From Pyrus communis (taxonomy: Eukaryota > Streptophyta > Magnoliopsida > Rosales > Rosaceae), in contig NC_084804.1 of assembly GCF_963583255.1 (NCBI RefSeq), forward strand, positions 26,911,061 to 26,975,060: 64,000 nt of DNA, given 5' to 3'. The position numbers were made by a program, and so were the translations under genes. Under the pieces are notes generated by a model. That model worked only from the letters and a program-made list of their open reading frames with translations, did not search any database and had not been told where the DNA came from. This document shows positions 56,952 to 64,000 of this stretch, piece by piece. Each line of letters starts with the position of its first letter. Position 1 is the stretch's first letter.

Positions 56952-56994
<43 letters not shown>

Positions 56995-57728
56995 GAATAA
57001 GTGATTGAAGAAAGGTTCCAAAACACCAATTCTGGGCGTAAATTGTCTAAATTCTCCCTTTTTGTTCAAAAGTTGAGTTTTCATTCAAAAGTGAATTCTA
57101 AGTTGATTAAAATGCTTTGCTCACTATTTCTTTAAGAACCTTTGTTTTCCATATCCCTTCTTTATCCACATACCCCAAGCCCCGTTACAACCCTTGACTT
57201 CTATCTTGAGTGTTGTGTATTTCAATTTGTGGAGTTTGAACTTGGTATGAGCTTATGGTGTCACTGGTTCTCGCATCTAAGTAGTAGCATTCCATTCATG
57301 AGATCATATCTAAACATGCTTATTAACTCCAGAAATTGCGTTCTTTGTGATACATATATGTGAGTGTTCGTTTTCATGTTTACATCAATCTTCTCACATA
57401 TGACTAGATTAGGGTGTGTAGTTAGAAAATCTGAGTGAAATTCGAGTGCATATCTTGTAAGGAATTGAGCAAATTCTCTAAGGCATGTTACTACATTCAA
57501 AACATGGTTTTAAATGCTTAATTGTGAACTAGTATATGGTGACTATGATTAAGAATGTACTTAAGTGTGAAGATGACTAAAATCTGTGGGAATGATGATT
57601 TTTAACGTGTCATGTGCATTGGAAATCCCTAAGACGGTTGTTGGAAGGTTTAGGTTGTGTTTTACTTGTTTTGTTTCGTTTGGTTTTGTTTTGTTTTTCT
57701 TTCTGTTTTGCTCGAGGACTAGCAAAAG
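55131..57728 (+). other. Untranslated 3' interior of the family 'A' element
   Basis: It matches 16321-18955 reversed. It contains two internal polypurine tracts resembling the terminal one (AAGTGTGGGGGGGG at 56087-56100 and AAGTGTGGGGGAGAG at 56909-56923) and a 45-base A run at 56953-56997. The frames at 55031-55588 and 55854-56117 are not kept between copies and I do not call them. No polymerase or envelope gene is visible. Confidence 0.7.
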
Positions 57729-57745
57729 ATAAGTGGGGGGGTATT
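57729..57745 (+). other. Polypurine tract of the family 'A' element
   Basis: ATAAGTGGGGGGGTATT directly before TGATAGG, the start of the 3' LTR. Confidence 0.82.
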
Positions 57746-60252
57746 TGATAGGAGCATATTCATGCGACTTAAATGGCTTGTTCTCGTGCATTTACGTTAT
57801 GTTTCTCTAGTTATTTTAGTCCTTTATGCTTCTTTTGTGTGTTTTCAGGTTCTAAGGGCCTAGGGAGCAAGAAAGTGCATTTTGAGGCCATTTGGAGCAT
57901 TTTTGGGCATGGATTGGATAGCTTATCCATGGAGCCAAAAGGATGGACGAATTTGAAGGCCTTGTATTCACTTTGGACATAAAACAAAGGGCCTAGCCCA
58001 TTCTCTCTTATTCTCTCCCTTATAGCCATGCAAAGAACCATCCATTCCATAAAAAACAATCCATCAATTCACATGCAAAACCACCATTAACACACATGCA
58101 CCCAAACAAAGCCAACCTAGCTAACCCTACATGCATTCTTTATTCACTCTTCATCATTGCATTCATTCTCCAAACACTTTCATTAATTAAAACACATTTG
58201 CACATCCATTCATTCTTTCCCCAAAGCCGTGCATTCCCAATCCCTTTCCAACATTTCACATGCATTTCCACCTTGGTCATGCTTTCCCATTTCATTAATC
58301 ATTCACTTTGCATTCATTCAATCAACCCACATGCACTTTAATCATTCAAACATGTAGCCACATAATCATTCACCCTATCCATTCTTTGTCACAAAACAAT
58401 GTCACATACACTCATCATCACACAACCTAGCTAACCCTACATGCATTATTTATTAACTCTTCATCATGCATCAACATTTTAAATCATCAAAAATCAACCC
58501 ATTGCCGTGCATAATTCCTCAACCATTTCATCCACATTCTTCCACTTTGCCTTTCATCATTGCACCACAAATCAATCAACACATGCATTCCCTTCACATT
58601 CACCCACATGCACATTTAATCATTCATTTCCCAACTCAATACCGTGGCCTTCATTCCCATTTCTAGTTTTTCCCTTTACATTTCACATGCATTCCATACT
58701 TTTCCTAGCTATTTTCCATCATTATTTCAGCCATCATTCACTCTTTAATCCACATGCATTCACACACACTTCACATAAACAACATTCACATGCTTTCACA
58801 AGCTTTTCCCAACAAACAAATCAGCCAACACATGCACCAAAACCTTCAATGCCGTGGGTTCCCTTGGCTTTCCAGCATTCCCCTTGTGCAATTCCAGCTT
58901 TCCACCCACTTTCCTAGCTGTTTTTCACATGCATTGCAGCCACATTCTCACCCATTCTCTCCCTATATAAACCACACACACTTCATTCATTTGTCATTCA
59001 TTCACTCCCCACTCCATCTCTCCATTTCTCACACCACAACTAACACAAACACTTCCCCTTAGAATCCAAAACCGTGAGTCCCCCTTCCACCATTCCTCAT
59101 CCATTTCCATAATTCCCCAAACCTCACCTTAGACCTTGTGCTACAACAACGAGGAAGATAAGAGGGCCTAAACGTTCATACAATTCAAGTTTGAGTTGTT
59201 GGAATGTTTAGGTGTTTCTTTGATTTCAAAGTTTAAATTCAATTCTCTTTGTTTTGTACGTATGAGGAATGGAAGAGAAGAATGCCTAAACGTTCATACA
59301 ATTCAAGTTTGAGTTATTGGAATGTTTAGGTGTTTCTTTAATTTCAAAGTTATGAGGAAATAAACCCCCCTTTAGCTAGGGGGTGATTCGAAACTATGTT
59401 TATATTTGCAATATGAATTGATTAACTTTCGTTGGAATTTCATAAGTTGTTGATTCAATTTGTTTAACCGTTTGATTGATAACTTATTTATGTATGTTTA
59501 TTAAGAATGCGCGCTTAATTTTCATGCATGAATATGACGCTAGAATATAAGTGAGTTTCACCTAATCGTTATGAACTTATATTCACAAGTAGTGGAGGTT
59601 GCTTATAAACAATCGCGTTAAATGAATTCTTGGCACGAGTTTCATGCTCATCATAGTAATGAATGCCTTGTCAACACTTATAGTTTTCATGATGCTTAAT
59701 GATCTTTGATTGTATCTTTATTGTGCTATTCACGTAACGGACTTTTGGAGAATGTTGTGAATTGCGTTGCGCTAACCCATCCAATTCATTAACTTAAGGA
59801 AAACTTGACGGTTAATTTAAGCGGACCTAATTAACCCGGAGTGTTGAGTTTCATAATTTATCGAAAGACCAACTGAGAATCAATCTTGTATGCAAGTGTA
59901 ACATGTGTGGAGAAGAACCCCTTGGCTATTCCATCATCCATATTTTCATCATATTTATATTTACGTTTTGCCTTTAATTACAATTTGTGCAATTTAGTTA
60001 ATTTCGTCAAATCAAACCCCCCCTTTACTTTCTTGTTCTTTAGTGCTTAGAATCTGTTTAGTTTATGTTTTAAAGTATTTTTGAATTCTTTGAGTCTAGT
60101 ATAGTGTTTTAAACTTTATTTTACGTTTTTGAGTTAGTTTCCAAGAGATTTGCAATCCCTCCTAATCCCCGGTCCAGAACGATCCCTACTTATACTTATA
60201 CTACAATTGATAAAAAGAGGGTTTAATTTGTGTGCGTATAAACCTCGCATCA
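57746..60252 (+). repeat. Family 'A' 3' LTR (2,507 bp)
   Basis: Same length and apparently the same sequence as 50302-52808. It ends ACCTCGCATCA, followed by the AAAGG duplication. Confidence 0.94.
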
Positions 60253-61030
60253 AAAGGGCAAGGCATTAATTAATTAATAAAGATTTGCACTCCAAATTTT
60301 CAAGGAAAAAGGGTAAATAAATGTTAGAATCCAAGAGGAAAAGGAAAAGAGATATGCGGCAGGACCTAGAGAGAAAGGGAAAGGGATTTGCGGCAAGAAA
60401 AGATCTTCTAGAAAGACAAGGTGCAGCATCCCTTTAGGAATAAGATTAAGGCTTCCAGAAGCATATATTTAGGTGTCCCAATATAATTAGGAATCCCCCT
60501 AGTAGTTGGAACTAAAGTAGTGAAGGATTAGGATTGGCTAAGACAAAATAAGGTAGTTTGGCTCATGTTTCCTTCTTTCTTTGTTGAGCTCCAAATCTTC
60601 TTTGCCTTGAATTAATTCTTCCATCTTATTAGCATATTCGTAGCCCTTCTTGAACTTCAATTTCGTCCATCCACCTTGCTCCATGCATTTGCTATCCATT
60701 CCAAGCCCCAAAACTGCTCTAAAATGCTCCAAATTGCCTTTTCTAGCCACTTTAGCCAATTGAACCTACAAAGACACGAAAATAGCTTAAATCACTATAA
60801 TAAATAGAAACTAACTCACTAAATACAAGGAAATAGGCTAACAAAGTTGCATAAATATGCTCCTATCAATGTGTCGAGATGTAGGTTGTGGGAATTTTAA
60901 ATAGGATTTTTATCTGCGTGGCACATCTTATCTTCAGCTTCCAATGTCCATAAATAAGGTGGATATTGGCCTATAATTCACACACCTTCAGCTCTGCCCT
61001 CTCCAATATCTCTTTTAATTCAAGTTTGCA

Positions 61031-63836
61031 ATGAATTCCAACTTTGGATCCTTTTTGGCTTCCAATTGGGGGTCCTCATCCAATTCTGAATTAGAAGATA
61101 AATGGGCATAGATGAGACAAGAAGATGAGGAGTCTGATGAAGAAAATGAAGCATGGTGCAATGCATCATATATGTGATGCGATATATAATAACACTCAAA
61201 TTAAACCCTCTTTTTGACAATTGTAGTATAGATATAAGTAGGGATCGTTCTAGGCCAGGGATTAGGAGGGATTGCTAATCTAATGAAAATCGACTCAAAG
61301 ATGTAAAAATAAGATTTAAAACACTTAAACACACTTGAAAGACTCTAACTAAACTTGTATGACTCAAAACAATCTTTAAAGACTCAAAACAACTCAAAAC
61401 AATAAAAAAGACTTAATTTAGACTCTAAGACTCAATTTGGACGAAAATACACTAGTTTTGACTCAAAAGACTTAGAAAGACACTTTTGGACAGATTTAGA
61501 ACAAGTAAGAAAAGAGGGGTTTGAGTTTGGACGAATTTAAAAGAAAACAAGTAACTTAAAACTTGAAAACAGATTTTGGACGAATTTAAGAAAAACCAAT
61601 GGATGATGAACTAGCCAAGGGATACTTCTCCACACATGATACATTCAAACATAAGTTGATTTCCAGTTGCTTTTCCGATAAACCATGAACCTTAATACCC
61701 CAGATTAACCGTGACATCACTAATTAACCCTTAGATTTCCCTTAAGTTATTGGATTGGATGACATCATACGACAACCCAAAGCATTCTTCAAAAGTCCCC
61801 TACATGACATCATAATAGAGATACAATCAAAGATCATTACGTTCAATGGAAATCATAAGTATTGCCAAAGCACTTGTAACTATGACATCATGATACTCAT
61901 GCTAGGAATTTACTTAACATGATTGTGAAAACAACCGTAACTACTTGTGAATATAAGTTTGTAACGATTATGTGAAACACCCTTATATTCCAGCACCAAA
62001 TTCAAGCATGCAAATTAAGTAGGCCTCCCTAATCAACATACAAGAATAAGTTATCCATCAAACGGTTAAGTAAATTGCATTCACAATTTATGAAATCACA
62101 ACTGGAATTTATCAACTCATATTATAAATATAATCATGGCTTTAAAGCATCCCTAGGCTAAAACGAGTTTAGCCTCTCATGTTCATAACAAAACAAAGGA
62201 AAAGAGAATTAAACATTGAAAATAAAAGATAGATTACACCTAAAAATGTTCCAACACTCCAACTTGAATGCATAAACGTCCAAGGCTTCGTCTTCCTTCT
62301 CCTTCTCCTTGCTAAGTCACGGCACAAACTACTAGGGTGGTTTTGTGGATGATTTTCTGGGTTTTAGATGGGTTTATGGAGGTATGGTGGTGCGGCAAGG
62401 CTTAGTGGTGGTGTAGGGAGGTTTGGATGGAGGTTTTGAAGTAGAGGAATGGTGGGAAGTTGAATGGAATGCTGCGGCAAATGATGGGATTTTCTGTGAA
62501 TGGAGCCAGGTTGTGTGGAAGAGATTAGCCTCTAAAGGTGCGGCATAAGGGTATTTATAAGGATGAAAAAAACCCTAAGGCTTTATTTCTTAGTTTAGGA
62601 AAGAAATTAACTCTAAATCTTTCAAGAATAGGAAACACAAAATCAGAAATTGAAGGGAATAGGAAGGTGACTTGCGGCAAAGGTTTGTAAGAAAGGGAAT
62701 GTCATTTATTTTCTGAAATTAGGCAAGGACTTAGGGATATAAAAGGGTATGTGAGTTATGGCTGAGTTTGGTATGAAAAAGGAAGGTGTTTAAGTAGTGA
62801 GAATTGGGAACAAGGCCCTTCCTTGCACGACAAGGAAGGGAAACATAAAGGGGACACACGAGATGACTTAAGGTTGCAAGGGATATTGTTTTGTGACCTA
62901 GAATAGGTAGGAGCCTTTGATATTGCTGAAATATGAAGTCTTTAAGGATTAGGAAAGATTAAACCAAAATAGGAAACCTTGGCTTAACTTTCCTACTTCA
63001 AGTAGGAAACCTTCTTTGACTAGGATTCCTCATTTGATTAGGAATCCTCTTGTGATTAGGTCTTCAATTTCGTCCATTCCTTTTTCTCCAAACATAGGCT
63101 ATCCATTCCAAGTCCAATTTTGCTCCAAAATGCTCCAAAATGCACCTTTTTGCTTCCTTAGCCATACGAACCTAAAAACACACGAAAATGGCTTAAACTA
63201 CTAAAACAACTATGAATTAACAATATAAATGCACGAAAACAAGCTAAGTAAGTCGCCTAAATATGCTCCTATCAATATGGCAGCCATGGCTGGGGTCATG
63301 GCGTGTGAGGTAACTAAAGAACAACCTCAATGGGGCAGCTCTATTGTTAGTCGTGGTTACAAGCCACGAAATAGAGAGATGACGCATTAGAATCTGATGA
63401 ACAACTACTTCCACCCTAACTTAGTGTACAATGAAGAGGATTTCAGACGTTGGTTCTAGATGAGGCGTTATATCTTCAAGCGTTTACTTCATGATGTCTA
63501 ACATGTCAATCCATACTTTCGATAGAAACTGGACAGAGCAGGCCGCCTTGGTTTCTCACCTAATAAGAAGGTTACTATTACACTCCGAATGTTGGCCTAT
63601 GCCTCCCCAGTTAATGCGATGGATGAAACATATGGTATGTTTGAATCTACATGCCTTGATAATCTTGCTAAATTCTATCACACAATTGTTCAGCTTTACA
63701 AAAAGGAGTACCTCCATCAACTAAATCAAGCGAATCTAGATCGTCTCATTCATAAAGCTGAAGACCATGACTTTCCGGGCAAGATAGGGTCATTAGATTG
63801 CATACATTGGCAGTGGAATAACCGTCCCACCGAATG
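61031..63836 (+). pseudogene. PIF/Harbinger transposase (ALP1/HARBI1-like), interrupted
   Basis: It starts MNSNFGSFLASNWGSSSNSE, then EESDEENEAWCNASYM up to the solo LTR at 61172. It continues from 63275 with MAGVMACEVTKEQPQWGSS, IVSRGYKPRNREMTH and NNYFHPNLVYNEEDFRRWF. Next come LRMLAYASPVNAMDETYGMF and KIGSLDCIHWQWNN, where the D is the first DDE residue. The last clear part, FDIWIGHAFFGVPQS then NDI, precedes the second D; it continues past 63836 to the window end. One frame runs throughout without indels, with about eight stops. PIF elements also need a Myb-like protein, which is not seen. Confidence 0.85.
61172..63274 (-). mobile_element. Family 'B' solo LTR in the Harbinger transposase
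   Basis: This 2,103-bp unit begins TGATGCGATATATAATAAC and ends GCTCCTATCA, flanked by ATATG on both sides (61167-61171 and 63275-63279). It interrupts the transposase codons after ASYM. It is collinear with the B LTR at 48896-60868. It has no gene. CCTTGCACGACAAGG-like inverted sequence near 62820 recurs in the other copies. Confidence 0.92.
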
Positions 63837-64000
63837 ACAATGAGGATTTAGCGGAAGATCGAGAGAGCCAATTATTGTGTTAAAGGCGATTGCGTCATTT
63901 GACATATGGATCGGGCATGCTTTCTTTGGAGTTCCACAATCCTAAAATGATATTACAGTTATTTGGCGTTCACCCCTCAGTAAGTAGCCATTGGGATTCA
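63837..64000 (+). pseudogene. Harbinger transposase, continued to window end
   Basis: After two stops (TGA at 63836 and six bases later) the same frame goes on with GFSGRSREPIIVLKAIASFD and GHAFFGVPQ, as in ALP1-like proteins. The catalytic core and the right terminal repeat would follow outside the window. Confidence 0.75.

Larger units (their letters stand above)
50302..60252 (+). mobile_element. Complete young non-autonomous Gypsy-type element, family 'A'
   Basis: A 9,951-bp element with two 2,507-bp LTRs and the duplication AAAGG (50297-50301 and 60253-60257). Every position I compared in the LTRs corresponds at an offset of exactly 7,444 bp without a difference, and their open frames translate identically, so the insertion is very recent. 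The interior has a tRNA-Asp primer site, ORF1, an antisense gene, a long untranslated 3' region and a polypurine tract. No protease, reverse transcriptase, RNase H or integrase domain is present, so it moves with proteins from elsewhere. It fits the LARD class derived from an Athila-like Gypsy element. Confidence 0.92.
48896..60868 (-). mobile_element. Family 'B' solo LTR, interrupted by the family 'A' element
   Basis: On the plus strand it begins TGATGTGATATAAAATAGC at 48896 (repeated at 49068), stops at 50301, resumes at 60258 and ends GCTCCTATCA at 60868. ATGTG flanks both ends (48891-48895 and 60869-60873). Without the nested element and the 172-bp duplication it is about 1.85 kb. Only one LTR is present, so it is a solo LTR. 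Confidence 0.85.
48320..64000 (+). mobile_element. PIF/Harbinger transposon with nested LTR elements (right end outside window)
   Basis: The left end is GGCCATCTCCAACCGA preceded by TTA, the 3-bp target of PIF/Harbinger elements. Related subterminal copies (CCTTCTCCAACCGAGGG near 48418, CCATCTGTAACCGAGGG near 48478) and 81-bp repeats follow. The transposase gene lies at 61031-61171 and 63280-64000. Two family-B LTRs (48896-60868 and 61172-63274) have inserted, and the first holds the family-A element. Without inserts the visible transposon would be about 1.7 kb. The right terminal repeat is not in the window. Confidence 0.8.

Overview
This is plant nuclear DNA, almost certainly from a woody eudicot. 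A Rosaceae host is my best guess from the look of the repeats, but I cannot test it. The only gene that looks like an intact host gene is a 53-codon TOM6 (27466-27627). Nearly everything else is transposable elements inserted into one another. I ordered the insertions by their 5-bp target-site duplications (TSDs). There are no bacterial features, CRISPR arrays, rRNAs or tRNAs.

Layout. 1-11245: a Copia element with about 1.8-kb LTRs and a wrecked interior; its 3' LTR holds a 2.6-kb solo LTR. 11246-12742: part of a second, related LTR family ('B'). 12754-22134: a chimeric retroelement bounded by inverted LTRs and a perfect TSD. 22135-25364: a deleted Gypsy element, inserted in a DUF1985-type pseudogene (25365-26170). 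27320-29040: TOM6 with promoter motifs and a probable 3'-UTR intron. 29644-35617: an old, broken Copia with a Gypsy solo LTR in its reverse transcriptase. 35640-42030: a LINE relic split by a young Copia (36587-41652). 44190-47880: a PPR pseudogene split by a Mutator-like element. 48320-64000: a PIF/Harbinger transposon (left end TTA plus GGCCATCTCCAACC; transposase broken by stops). It holds two family-B LTRs, one of which holds a complete, very young non-autonomous Gypsy-type element (50302-60252).

The most interesting system is the non-autonomous family 'A', seen at 12754-22134, at 50302-60252, and as the solo LTR at 8291-10928. It has a tRNA-Asp primer site and long LTRs whose U3 is packed with CATGCA motifs. 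It has a relic gag/protease-junction ORF but no reverse transcriptase or integrase. Facing that ORF, in antisense orientation, is a separate 223-aa gene with its own TATA-like promoter. Its protein has an N-terminal LSLDLSL (EAR-type LxLxL) motif, a coiled coil and a Pro/Ala-rich tail. The two copies differ at only 9 of 223 residues, although the sense ORF1 differs strongly between the same elements. The 50302-60252 copy has LTRs in perfect register, and apparently identical, so the family moved recently with enzymes supplied in trans.

The 12754-22134 insertion has the GTCTG duplication directly outside two U3 ends facing outwards, giving a 269-bp perfect terminal inverted repeat. Its junctions show microhomology, and its short LTRs (679 bp) are an exact 1,948-bp deletion derivative of the long LTR at its other end. 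It looks like the integrated product of aberrant reverse transcription involving two RNAs.

Limits: everything was read by eye. Identity values are hand counts. Family names rest on motifs I recognise and not on database searches.
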